Assembly: GCA_032718475.1 (NCBI GenBank)
Contig: JAUCBJ010003504.1
Coordinates: 1 to 45,168, forward strand
Origin: Nemertoderma westbladi
Lineage: Eukaryota; Xenacoelomorpha; Nemertodermatida; Nemertodermatidae
Direction: 5' to 3'
Length of the DNA: 45,168 nt
This document shows, piece by piece, positions 33,979-45,048 of the stretch; within the stretch, counting starts at the first letter, position 1; every line of letters begins with the position of its first letter. The translations under genes and the position numbers were made by a program. The notes beneath the pieces are model-generated. The model did not search any database and had not been told where the DNA came from. It was given only the letters and a program-made list of their open reading frames with translations.

Positions 33979-34244
33979 CTAAAAAAGGTTAAAATAGATT
34001 TACAAATGTTCAAAAACAAAAATAGAACACATAATGTTTCAAAATGATAAGAAGCTCTAACAGTAAAAGAAAAAGTGCGCCTAACGAACCAAAATGACAA
34101 AGAAATTGTGAAAATTACAAAGTATGATCAATGTTCTAAATTTACAATAGTAAATTCTAAATTCATCAGTTGGCTTAATGTTCCAAATAGAAAAGTTAGA
34201 CTAACGTTCCAAAAAGACAAGTTGGCCTATATAAATAAATTTAC

Positions 34245-34363
34245 CTGTCCATGAAGTTGACTAAGTTGACCAAACATAGAACAAATAAAACCAAGTATTT
34301 TCTCCATGTTGAATAGGTTCCAGAGACGTTTGGAGCTATAGGCTCATTAGCATTGTTCGACAT
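34245..34363 (-). CDS. SPNS: Spinster-like MFS transporter, first coding exon
   Basis: The ATG at 34,363 is the first after an in-frame TGA 21 bp upstream. The exon encodes 39 codons plus two bases and ends at donor GACAG|GTAAAT. The N terminus MSNNANEPIAPNVSGTYSTW is hydrophilic; the hydrophobic segment YLVLFVLCLVNLVNFMD is transmembrane segment 1 and ends in the family signature N-[FY]-M-D-R (human SPNS1 has LLNYMDRF). The phase matches exon 2 exactly. The gene runs right to left. A TATATAAAG sequence lies 23-31 bp upstream of the ATG, rather close for a core promoter of this transcript. Confidence 0.85.
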
Positions 34364-34906
34364 CGCGGTAACAATAATTGATCACTTTATATAGGGATGA
34401 GCTTAGTAGACATCGTTGTATATCATTTGATGTAGTTTTATCACTCAATAATAATGTACTCGTTATAAAGGATTTGGAAACACAAACAAGTACGGTATTT
34501 TTGTACGACCTAATTAGGATTAATTACATTAAGTTAGTTAAGAATACCTTTTAATCAAACTTAAGCCATTTCGGTAGATATTATTAATTATAATTAGGGT
34601 TAATAAATTGATATGTTATAAAACCTCATATTTGTTTTTTAATGTTTTTCATTGTTTTAAACTGTGATGGAAGATACCATATATATAGACTCATATCATA
34701 ATAATTAATTTACTGTTTAGATAGAAACGGGATCAATTGGGATCAAACCCAAAATGTGATTAAATAAAAGTTGAAATAGTGAAATTTAGTTAGTCTAATA
34801 TTTTTGAGTGGTGAGGCTGTATACAAGGTTCTGATTAGTAGCTATAGAAAAAAAAAAGTAAACACATCGAAATGATATTTTACCACTACTGTTAACACAT
34901 CCAAAG
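34364..34906. other. Upstream region of the Spinster-like gene
   Basis: AT-rich, without recognised coding sequence. On the minus strand TATATAAAG lies at about 34,386-34,394. No further promoter elements are convincing. Confidence 0.4.
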
Positions 34907-36090
34907 GCCATGTAAACACTACTAAAACCCATGTATACACTACTAAAACCCATGTAAACACTACTAAAACCAATGTAAACACTACTAAAACCCATGTATA
35001 CACTACTAAAACCCATGTAAACACTACTAAAACCAATGTAAACACTACTAAAACCCATGTATACACTACTAAAACCCATGTAAACACTACTAAATCCCAT
35101 GTAAACACTACTAAAACCCATCTAACACTACTAAAACCAATGTAAACACTACTAAAACCCATGTATACACTACTAAAACCCATGTAAACACTACTAAAAC
35201 CAATGTAAACACTACTAAAACCCATGTAAACACTACTAAAACCAATGTAAACACTACTACAACCCATGTATACACTACTAAACCCATGTAAACACTACTA
35301 AAACCAATGTAAACACTACTAAAACCCATGTATACACTACTAAAACCCATGTAAACACTACTAAAACCAATGTAAACACTACTAAAACCCATGTAAACAC
35401 TACTAAAACCAATGTAAACACTACTACAACCCATGTATACACTACTAAACCCATGTAAACACTACTAAAACCAATGTAAACACTACTAAAACCCATGTAT
35501 ACACTACTAAAACCCATGTAAACACTACTAAATCCCATGTAAACACTACTAAAACCCATCTAACACTACTAAAACAAATGTAAACACTACTAAAACCCAT
35601 GTATACACTACTAAAACCCATGTAAACACTACTAAAACCAATGTAAACACTACTAAAACCCATGTAAACACTACTAAAACCAATGTAAACACTACTACAA
35701 CCCATGTATACACTACTAAACCCATGTAAACACTACTAAAACCCATGTAAACACTACTAAAACCCATGTAAACACTACTAATACCCATGTAAACACTACT
35801 AAAACCCATGTAAACACTACTAAAACCCATGTAAACACTACTAAAACCTATGTAAACACTACTAAAACCCATGTAAACACTACTAAAACCCATGTAAACA
35901 CTACTAAAACCCATGTAAACACTACTAAAACCCCTTGTAAACACTTCTAAAACCAATGTAAGTAAACACTACTAAAACCCATGTAAACACTACTAAAACC
36001 CATGTAAACACTACTAAAACCCCTTGTAAACACTTCTAAAACCAATGTAAGTAAACACTACTAAAACCCATGTAAACACTACTTAAACCC
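34907..36090. repeat. 21-bp minisatellite
   Basis: About 55 copies of AAAACCCATGTAAACACTAC plus T, with recurrent variants (ACCAATGT, ATGTATAC, CCCTTGTAAACACTTC). Larger blocks recur, for example those with CCCATCTAACACTACT near 35,120 and 35,550. Its minus-strand ORFs (MGFSSVY repeats) are by-products of a unit divisible by three. Confidence 0.95.
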
Positions 36091-36323
36091 ATATCACATC
36101 CATAACACTTGTAAAATAATACTCATAAAGGAATACTAATATTTTATTTACAAGTCGGCTTGAAATACGCCGTGAAATAAAGTAAACTTACTGATGGGCT
36201 ATGTGGTGCTATATATCACGGCGTGAAATAAATAACAGTACGAGTGTACCGTATTCTACGGTCACGCTGAGGTAGGCCTAACGGTATGTCATTGATTCTG
36301 TCGCTGCCTAAACCTGTAGGCCT
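36091..36323. other. Unassigned DNA with a paired CGCCGTGA / TCACGGCG
   Basis: ACGCCGTGAAATAAA near 36,168 and CACGGCGTGAAATAAA near 36,217 give both a short inverted and a direct repeat. It leads into a candidate promoter. Confidence 0.4.
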
Positions 36324-36391
36324 TATAAATAGGTGCACACAAGCACAGTCAATAGTAACCGATTAGGCCTAAGCTGGAGTGATCACAAGGT
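36324..36391 (+). promoter_or_regulatory. Strong core-promoter candidate and short noncoding first exon
   Basis: TATAAATAGG at 36,324-36,333 is a near-perfect TATA box. An initiator-like AGTCAATAG follows with a possible +1 A at 36,351, 27 bp from the TATA start. A splice donor ACAAG|GTATATG lies at 36,390. The first exon would be about 39 nt and untranslated. No acceptor or coding exon to its right is recognised before the array at 36,745. The layout resembles the candidate at 20,811. Confidence 0.4.
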
Positions 36392-36744
36392 ATATGTTGG
36401 GACGATAGCAGAACCGGATTAATATATTTGGATTATTTCTTGATATTACATGATTTTTAATTGATAAACCTTCACAACGTGGAAATAAAACGACATATTC
36501 TATTTAAATAAAGGTCCTGTATTTTCACTTTCCTCTCCTTTCACATTTCACTATTTCACTTTTCATATTTGCTCGTTCCTAGAAGTACTCCCATTGAAAG
36601 CGGAGTGAAATACTGTGGAATTTTCTTTAAATCGAATATTTCGTTAAAATTGAAGTACTAAAATTAATTAATGTTAGTTAATTCATTAATTAATGTTCGA
36701 CATAATTTATCATTTTAATTATTTGCACCGTAAATTAAAATTTT
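36392..36744. other. Unassigned AT-rich DNA
   Basis: No coding sequence or clear repeat. If the promoter at 36,324 is real, this is intron. Confidence 0.45.
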
Positions 36745-38083
36745 TTTAACTGATTCCATTACTTTTTGTTAACTAATTACATTATTTTGTTAACTAATTC
36801 CATTATTTTTTGTTAACTAATTCCATTATTTTTTGTTAACTAATTCCATTATTATTTTGTTAACTAATTCCATTATCTTTTGTTAACTAATTCCATTATT
36901 TTTTGTTAACTAATTCCATTATTTTTTGTTAACTAATTCCATTATTTTTTGTTAACTAAACTAATTCCATTATTTTTTGTTAACTAATTCCATTATTATT
37001 TTGTTAACTAATTCCATTATTTTTTGTTAACTAAACTAATTCCATTATCTTTTGTTAACTAATTCCATTATTTTTTGTTAACTAATTCCATTACTTTTTG
37101 TTAACTAATTCCATTATTTTTTGTTAACTAATTCCATTATTATTTTGTTAACTAATTCCATTATTTTTTGTTAACTAATACAATTATTTTTTGTTAACTA
37201 ATTCCATTACTCCTTGTTAACTAATTCCATTATTTTTTGTTAACTAATTCCATTATCTTTTGTTAACTAATTCCATTATTTTTTTTTAACTAATTCCATT
37301 ACTTTTTGTTAACTAATTCCATTATTTTTTGTTAACTAATTCCATTATTATTTTGTTAACTAATTCCATTATTTTTTGTTAACTAATACAATTATTTTTT
37401 GTTAACTAATTCCATTACTCCTTGTTAACTAATTCCATTATTTTTTGTTAACTAATTCCATTATCTTTTGTTAACTAATTCCATTATTTTTTGTTAACTA
37501 ATTCCATTATTATTTGTTAACTAATTCCATTAATTTTTGTTAACTAATTCTATTATTTTTTGTTAACTAATTCCATTATTTTTTGTCAACTAATTCCATT
37601 ATTTATTGTTAACTAATTTTGTTAACTAATTCCATTATTTTTTGTTAACTAATACAATTATTTTTTGTTAACTAATTCCATTACTCCTTGTTAACTAATT
37701 CCATTATTTTTTGTTAACTAATTCCATTATCTTTTGTTAACTAATTCCATTATTTTTTGTTAACTAATTCCATTATTTTTTGTTAACTAATTCCATTATT
37801 TTTTTGTTCACTAATTCCATTAATTTTTGTTAACTAATTCTATTATTTTTTGTTAACTAATTCCATTATTTTTTGTTAACTAATTCCATTATTTTTTGTT
37901 AACTAATTCCATTATCTTTTGTTAACTAATTCCATTATTTTTTGTTAACTAATTCCATTATTTTTTGTTAACTAATTCCATTATTTTTTGTTAACTAATT
38001 CCATTATTTTTTTGTTCACTAATTCCATTAATTTTTGTTAACTAATACCATTATTTTTTGTTAACTAATTCCATTATTATTTG
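36745..38083. repeat. 23-bp AT-rich minisatellite
   Basis: About 57 copies of GTTAACTAATTCCATTATTT followed by TTT, each with a GTTAAC palindrome. Variants (ACTCCTT, ATACAATT) recur in blocks at about 37,180, 37,385 and 37,645, showing multi-unit duplication. Confidence 0.95.
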
Positions 38084-39560
38084 GAAGTGTTATGAATTAT
38101 ATCTGTTTAAGTAATTTTACATCACACTTAAACCGTAATTCTTAAAACTGCAAATATCTCGGTAAGAATTGTTTTATTGTCTTCGTCAGCTACGGTACAG
38201 TACCTAAATTGTCCATAGCGCAAGTTAGTTGTTAGTTGTAACTAATAACTAATCTCAATCTGGACCTAATAAAAACAATAATTACTAAGAGTCTGACAGT
38301 CATACACTGTAGGAAATATACAACATTCCAGAACATTAAATTATGTATAAGGAACCTTCTCCTATTTACTCGTAATATCGTGTTTAAATATCGTGTTTAA
38401 ATATCGTGTTTAAATCACAAAATTACTTCCAAACACGAAATAGGCCTATATACGAAATATATTGAAAAATCAAGCAATATAAATTCGGCACGAATATAGT
38501 TGAATAAAACTGAAAGATAAGTTTATCGCAAAAAGGGAGCCCTTTATACCACAACATTGGCACAATCAGGGTATATTATCGAATCACATTCAAGCAAAAT
38601 ATAACAAAGGGGTATGTATCCCTTGGCAACCTATGCATTGGCTATCGCTATTAAACAAGGGAAACGGGGGGACCTGAACAATCAATAACCTATTCACTTG
38701 TAACTTAAAATGGTTAATTGTTATCTAACGGCCCTGCATATAAATATTATTACTAACTAATCAGTGGGAGTTTAGGTCCCATCGGTTGAAGGTTAAGGTA
38801 ACGTGGCTCAATGGTAAGAAAAACACCGGGGACGGGTTAATCTCGATAAAATAAAATAAACTTGCGGCATTTCTTACAAATATGCTTCGTATTTGTAATC
38901 TTATGCAAATATTGATTGTTCAATTTATAGACGTTTTCACGGTATTTTATAAAATTTTACTGCAGTGTACTGACTCCAAAATCAATACAGAACTAATAGT
39001 GTCTATCTCAGCAGACATCATTATTACACAGCTTGCCATAATTCTAAGGAACAATAAATTATAACAATAATTATAAATCCTTTACACACAACAGAGTCCA
39101 ATACCCATACTGCGATGTAAAACAAGCTGGCAATCAACTAACGTAATCAGAGATATTGTATCTTCTTCAAGAGTTCTGTACCAACATATTTCCGAAATGA
39201 GCAAATCAGTATAAAAATACAAATAATAATAAACTAATTTAATACAATTCTATAATTTATAAATAATATCGTATGTTAATTATCTAAATAAATAAATGTT
39301 AAACTTTTGACTCGAACTATTGATATTATTAACTGGTTAGATGGCTAGTTATTAACTAATTAGACAAAGATCAATGTACTTTTGACATTGATTATCTTAT
39401 CCTGTTAAAATGATAATGACTCAGTTAATAATATTACGTGCTATTTATAGTTGTTATCATTATATTATAATCGTGAACATCAGAACAAGAAAGGGCGGAA
39501 TTCATATAATAAGAGAGAAGTTGACATAAAACAATGGGATGATGGAAGATTCCACAGCGC
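38084..39560. other. Unassigned DNA, about 1.5 kb
   Basis: No gene is recognised. A 13-bp unit (ATATCGTGTTTAA) occurs three times in tandem at 38,375-38,413. A 60-codon plus ORF at 38,882-39,064 is AT-rich and featureless. It is in the position where further 3' exons of the anoctamin gene could lie, but none is recognisable. Confidence 0.45.
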
Positions 39561-39574
39561 TTGATACTTATGAT

Positions 39575-41575
39575 GTTACCGGTTAATTTGAAACTCATGT
39601 GTTACCGGTTAATATCAAACTCATATGTGTTACCGGTTAATTTGAAACTCATGTGTTACCGGTTAATATCAAACTCATATGTGTTACCGGTTAATTTGAA
39701 ACTCATGTGTTACCGGTTAATATCAAACTCATATGTGTTACCGGTTAATATCAAACTCATATGTGTTACCGGTTAATTTCAAACTCATATGTGTTACCGG
39801 TTAATTTGAAACTCATGTGTTACCGGTTAATATCAAACTCATATGTGTTACCGGTTAATATCAAACTCATATGTGTTAGCGGTTAATTTCAAACTTATGT
39901 GTTACCGGTTAATATCAAACTTATAGGTGTTACCGGTTAATATCAAACTTATATGTGTTACCGGCTAATATCAAACTTATGTGTTACCGGTTAATATCAA
40001 ACTTATAGGTGTTACCGGTCAACATCAAACTCATATGTGTTACCGGCTAATATCAAACTCATATGTGTTAGCGGTTAATTTCAAACTTATGTGTTACCGG
40101 TTAATATCAAACTTATAGAAGTTACCGGTTAATATCAAACTTATAGGTGTTACCGGTCAACATCAAACTCATATGTGTTACCGGCTAATATCAAACTCAT
40201 ATGTGTTACCGGTTAATATCAAACTCATATGTGTTAGCGGTTAATTTCAAACTTATGTGTTACCGGTTAATATCAAACTTATAGGTGTTACCGGTTAATA
40301 TCAAACTTATAGGTGTTACCGGTCAACATCAAACTCATATGTGTTACCGGCTAATATCAAACTCATATGTGTTACCGGTTAATATCAAACTTATATGTGT
40401 TAGCGGTTAATTTCAAACTTATGTGTTACCGGTTAATATCAAACTTATAGGTGTTACCGGTTAATATCAAACTTATAGGTGTTACCGGTCAACATCAAAC
40501 TCATATGTGTTACCGGCTAATATCAAACTCATATGTGTTACCGGTTAATATCAAACTTATAGGTGTTACCGGTTAATATCAAACTTATAGGTGTTACCGG
40601 TTAATATCAAACTTATAGGTGTTACCGGTTAATATCAAACTTATAGGTGTTACCGGTTAATATCAAACTCATGTGTTACCGGTTAATATCAAACCCATGC
40701 GTTACCGGTTAATATCAAACTTATAGGTGTTACCGGTTAATATCAAACTTATAGGTGTTACCGGTTAATATCAAACTTATAGGTGTTACCGGTTAATATC
40801 AAACTCATACGTGTTACCGGTTAATATCAAACTCATGTGTTACCGGTTAATCTCAAACTTATAGGTTTAACCGGTTAATCTTGAATTTATACCCAAACAT
40901 ATAGGTGTTACCGGTTAATCTCAAACTTATATATGTTACCGGTTAATATCAAACTTATAGGTGTTACTGGTTAATCGTGAACTTATACCCAAACATATAG
41001 GTGTTCCGGTTAATCTCATACATATAGTTGTTACCGGTTAATCTTAAGCTTGTATGTGTTACCGGTTAATATCAAACTCATATGTGTTACCGGTTAATCT
41101 CAAACTTATAGGTTTAACCGGATAATCTTGAACTTATACCCAAACATATAGGTGTTACCGGTTAATCTCATACTTATAGTTGTTACCGGGTAATATCAAA
41201 CTCATATGTGTTACCGGTTAATATCAAACTTATATGTGTTACCGGTTAATATCAAACTCATATGTGTTACCGGTTAATATCAAACTTATATGTGTTACCG
41301 GTTAATATCAAACTCATATGTGCTATCGTTTAATTTCAAAGGTGTTCCGGATAATCTCATACTTATAGTTGTTACCGGTTAATCTCAAGCTTATGTGTTA
41401 CCGGTTAATATCAAACTCATATGTGTTACCGGTTAATCTCAAGCTTATGTGTTACCGGCTAATCTCTAATTATGAGTTAACTACCGGTTAACCTCAAACT
41501 TATAGGTGTTACCGGTAAATCTTGAACTTATACCCAAACATATAATAATGTGTTACCGGTTAATCTAAAACATAT
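39575..41575. repeat. 26-28 bp minisatellite adjoining an anoctamin exon
   Basis: About 70 copies of GTGTTACCGGTTAATATCAA followed by ACTTATAG or a variant. The array becomes more divergent towards its right end (TTGAACTTATACCCAAACAT insertions) and stops about 26 bp inside the intron after the anoctamin exon donor at 41,601. Confidence 0.95.
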
Positions 41576-41601
41576 TATAGTTCGGGATATATAAATATTA
41601 C

Positions 41602-41739
41602 CTTTAACGCACGTCGCCTCTGGTATTCTACCTTAGCCATCTCCTCTGCTACCCAGGATGGTATGTCCGGTATAACTCGAGCTATAAGGAACTTAATAGC
41701 GAGTGCAATGTGTTCCAATGCGACAACTAGCCATATTAT
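41602..41739 (-). CDS. ANO8: Anoctamin-8-like (TMEM16H) internal exon
   Basis: A 138-bp phase-0 exon (46 codons) with acceptor TTTCTTTACTACAG| and donor AAG|GTAATA. It encodes the last transmembrane helix (IIWLVVALEHIALAIKFLIA) and then IPDIPSWVAEEMAKVEYQ and RRRALK. The IPDIPxWVAEEMAKxEYQRR signature is that of ANO8 and is not shared by ANO1-7 or ANO10. Anoctamins are membrane lipid scramblases or ion channels; ANO8 acts as an ER-plasma membrane tether. The exon follows the one at 41,974-42,078 directly, with a 234-bp intron. Downstream exons of the variable C terminus are not seen; a 2-kb minisatellite fills the beginning of the next intron. Confidence 0.9.
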
Positions 41740-41796
41740 CTGTAGTAAAGAAATAATAATTGGATTGAATCGCCACACTACAATCTAATGTAAACC

Positions 41797-41905
41797 CAAT
41801 GCTATACTATGACTCGCGTACCAGACCAATGCCATACTGAATCACGTACCAGACCAATGCCATACTGAATCACGTACCAGACCAATGCCATACTGACTCA
41901 AGTAC
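41797..41905. repeat. 28-bp repeat, about 4 copies, in an anoctamin intron
   Basis: Copies of CACGTACCAGACCAATGCCA followed by TACTGAAT lie in the 234-bp intron between the two anoctamin exons and occupy nearly half of it. Confidence 0.85.
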
Positions 41906-41973
41906 TGGGCGAATATAATACTAAAGGGCCTACCGTTTTACTAGAATATACTAAATCATAAAGTACAACTAAC

Positions 41974-42078
41974 CTGAACCAATGAAAGATGGGGAAGCAA
42001 TCTCTGTATGCTACCTGAGGTAGCCATTAGCGAGCAGTTAACAAGTACAGCAATAACACCCAAAGCCTCCATGCAATC
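41974..42078 (-). CDS. ANO8: Anoctamin-8-like (TMEM16H) exon upstream of the last-helix exon
   Basis: A 105-bp phase-0 exon (35 codons) between acceptor TTATTAACCCCCACAG| and donor GTTCAG|GTTAGT. It encodes DCMEALGVIAVLVNCSLMAT followed by SGSIQRLLPHLSLVQ. Human ANO8 has EAMGV(L/I)A and VNCYLIGQCGQLQRLFPWLS in this place, immediately before the segment found in the next exon, so order, orientation and phase all agree. Earlier exons would lie to the right, but none is recognised up to 45,168. Confidence 0.88.
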
Positions 42079-42331
42079 CTGTGGGGGTTAATAAAAAAAA
42101 TACACAAACATACACCATGTCCAAAAATAAAATTGTATGTAGTAATTTAGATACCTCCTGACATCAACCCCCCACCCGACTTTTTTTGGTCCATTTTTTT
42201 TATGTTTTATTCTAAACCGATTAATCACACCTAAAATGAAAACAAAACGAGTTATCAAAATGTTGTTTTTACGGATGTTTTGTATTACTCTTATATTCGT
42301 TTGTACCAAATTTCAAATAAATTGTATTAAT
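42079..42331. other. Anoctamin intron, left of a DNA transposon
   Basis: AT-rich intron sequence. The last four bases (TAAT, 42,328-42,331) are the left target duplication of the element that follows. Confidence 0.6.
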
Positions 42332-44518
42332 GGGTCATAAGCTTAAAAGTGGCCAATGGTTTGTCCGGAAGTTACGATATAATTTTAAATGCTTTAATTT
42401 ATTCGTATTTAATAAAGTTATATATTATTATGTAGCTAATTTATTTGCGCAGCTTACGCACTAAAAATTATCAAAATCTGTTAAGGCAGTCAAAAGATAT
42501 GCCCCATCAAAGACTGAAATATCGTGAAAATCAGTTGTCCCTTACATGACAAGACCACAAACAACTGTAAATTTTATCACTCCAAGTGGCAAATATATAG
42601 AAAACCTATATATTGTTGGGAAGCTTAGATGTTTTGCTTTCTTTTCTGATATATATCAGGCCATAATATTCATGTTGAACCATTTGAGATCGATACATAA
42701 ATTGGGCATGGATTTTTCTATTTTTGTGTCACATCTGTAACATTTACGTCTAGAATCTGAAGTAGTAACAACTGTAGGTTTTCAGTTTTGATATATTTAG
42801 AATCTACAGGGTTTCTAGTATATATAGGCCAAATATCACATACAAAGGACAAGGTCATCTCATTTGGGAAGCATTTATGTTTAACAAAGTCAATATAGAA
42901 AGCATAAACGTCCATATATGTAACGCTACAAATGTGGCCATATATTTTGATAATATTAATCTCATACAAGTATAATGGTACGTGTGGAAAGGCAATTTTA
43001 ATTTATGCCGCATCAACCCCAAGAGTTAATGTGATAACTAAACACCTATGATGTATGGCGGTGGTAAGCGTTTTTGTCAACCATCTGTAACGCGTCACCG
43101 TTACAGTGCAGTGCGTTACAGATAAGGCATGTCTCATCTGTAACGCATTATATAACCATTTATCGATGCGTTACAGACTGTAGGTTTTCAGTCATATCTA
43201 TATGACAGTCCTATCTGTAACGGAGTGTCATCCTGAAATACAATAAGGTATCACTGACAATATTTGAATGCCTATGCGATTGATACGTTATTCGTCTTCC
43301 TACTGACATCCTAACTGCTCATGGTAATGTGGTAGTGTAAGATGGGTAAATGTAAAACGCGGAACCGGATACAGGATCCGGATCGGTACCCGGATTTTGG
43401 GGTTAAAACGCGGATCCGGATTTTCATGAAATCCGGAAATGAGTGCAAAATGCGAATTCAAGATAATTTTCATTGTCAAGTGTTACTGGATCCCGTTAGG
43501 GGACTAAAACACGGATTCAGGTTTATCTCTATCCGGGAAGAGGTGATTGTGGATTCTGGGGAGTAAAGCGCAGATTCACTTCACATATGAAATTGTATGA
43601 ATCCAGAGCTTCTGGGTCCGAGGTAAATAATTTAGGAATTAATTGCAAGTATATACAATCTCCATCTTATAAATTTTATGTATTAATAAAATGTGCTTTC
43701 TGGAAAATTACGCTTTATTTCGTTTAGAATTGTAGAAGATACATTCCCTACAAACAGTGGTTTTTTAACGAACAATTTATTGTACAGACGGACCTTTGCC
43801 CAATGTTTTGTTTTTAGTTTTTCATACACCCTGAAGGCGCGTAATTTCTTACAACAATGCTTATAGCAATGGATCCGTCCATTATTGCCAGCTCTCGCTG
43901 GCAAGCTTGTATATTATACTACTACTACTTTTTTATACGACACTATTACACTCAATAAGTGGTAGTTGTGCTACTCAACCTGCGATTTCATAAACATAAC
44001 AGATTGTGATCATAATAGATCATAACAGAAGCGGCGAAACGGGATAACAAAAATCGTGTAAAACAAGATTATCGGTTACACAGAGAAATGTTAATGAAAA
44101 ACTTTTTCTATTTATTGGAAATCATGTGTATTAAGTAAATATAATTTAATGGATGCGATGGTTATGGGCAGATATCGCTATTTGTTACAGATGTTTGTCC
44201 AATAAATTACTTTATTGTCGAAGCAATAAGTTATAAATACTGCAAAATCCATAACATAATTACCGTTACAGATGGCCGTTACAGACGTTTGTCCCATAAA
44301 TGTCATCTCTGTAATGCGTTACAGTGGTAGACAAAATCGTTACAGATATGACATTAGTTTTTGCCATATAACTCCCTTTGAGCAGCGCGTCATGCTCTCC
44401 CTCTACCATCACAAGATTCGCCATGAAATTATCTTTCGTATGGTATGGCACTAATTTCCGACAACAATTTTTCGGTCAATTTGTACCCCTTTTTGGCCAC
44501 TTTTAAGCTTATTGACCC
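42332..44518. mobile_element. 2.2-kb TIR DNA transposon with TAAT target duplication, non-autonomous
   Basis: The left end GGGTCATAAGCTTAAAAGTG and the right end CACTTTTAAGCTTATTGACC are inverted repeats over about 26-30 bp with one indel. The element is flanked by TAAT on both sides (42,328-42,331 and 44,519-44,522). CTGTAACG or CGTTACAG words recur at about 42,734, 43,085-43,140, 43,170, 43,213, 44,184, 44,265-44,280, 44,314 and 44,338, concentrated towards the interior and right end. These could be transposase-binding repeats. Several ORFs of 60-83 codons are present (for example 43,683-43,904 minus), but none resembles a known transposase. It lies in the presumed anoctamin intron. The superfamily is not assigned. 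Confidence 0.7.
43340..43620 (+). repeat. Degenerate AAACGCGGATCCGG-type repeats inside the transposon
   Basis: AAAACGCGGAACCGGATA, AAAACGCGGATCCGGATT, AAAACACGGATTCAGG and AAAGCGCAGATTCA occur at spacings of about 50-110 bp. This is a CpG-rich patch in AT-rich DNA; its meaning is unknown. Confidence 0.5.
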
Positions 44519-44522
44519 TAAT

Positions 44523-45048
44523 GTTACTTAAGGAAGCCTTAGTGATTTAATTTTTTTTCCATAAATTATGCTAATTAGGTCTAAATTTGGTAAAATGTTA
44601 AAATTGTTTTTTTCATTCACCTATAATTAATAGGCCTACTACATATAACTAGAAAATATTGAGCTAGTAAATAATATATTTCGAATTTTACTAGCTATTT
44701 CGTAATGGTGGTCGATTTAGTGACCACCCCTTGTCGATTTAGTGCCCACCCCCCTTACATGTCCTCAGCCCATTTCTTTGCTTTTAATCCGTTTAAGCTG
44801 AAACTTGGCAGAATTGTACTAGACAGAATTGTCTAGGCAGAACTGTCTCAGAATTGACTTGGCAGAATTGTAATAGATTATACTATATATATATTATATA
44901 TTATTATTATTAATTATAATATCAATATAATAATAATTGTTATTTCGATATAAACATTTACACACACGTCTATATTTATATTAAATATGTGACATATTAA
45001 TGAAAATCTAGGAAATAATGATAATAGTGATATTAGATATCTATTATA
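44523..45048. repeat. AT-rich DNA with a copy of the left-edge dispersed repeat
   Basis: CCCATTTCTTTGCTTTTAAT, CTGAAACTTGGCAG and TTGTACTAGA (44,770-44,826) match the dispersed family at 1-480. Next come four GGCAGAATTG or similar words (44,810-44,870), then simple AT repeats. No gene is recognised. Confidence 0.5.

Noticed and set aside
34795-35956. Minus-strand ORFs of MGFSSVY repeats
   Set aside because: By-product of the 21-bp minisatellite.
38801-38850. tRNA-like A box (TGGCTCAATGG) followed by GGTTAATCTC
   Set aside because: The spacing to a B box is too short and the B box is degenerate; no cloverleaf is apparent.
39575-41575. CRISPR-like regular repeats
   Set aside because: Units are head-to-tail without spacers, in animal DNA with spliced genes; these are minisatellites.
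43683-43904. 73-codon minus ORF as a transposase remnant
   Set aside because: No recognisable transposase motif; it could be chance in AT-rich DNA.
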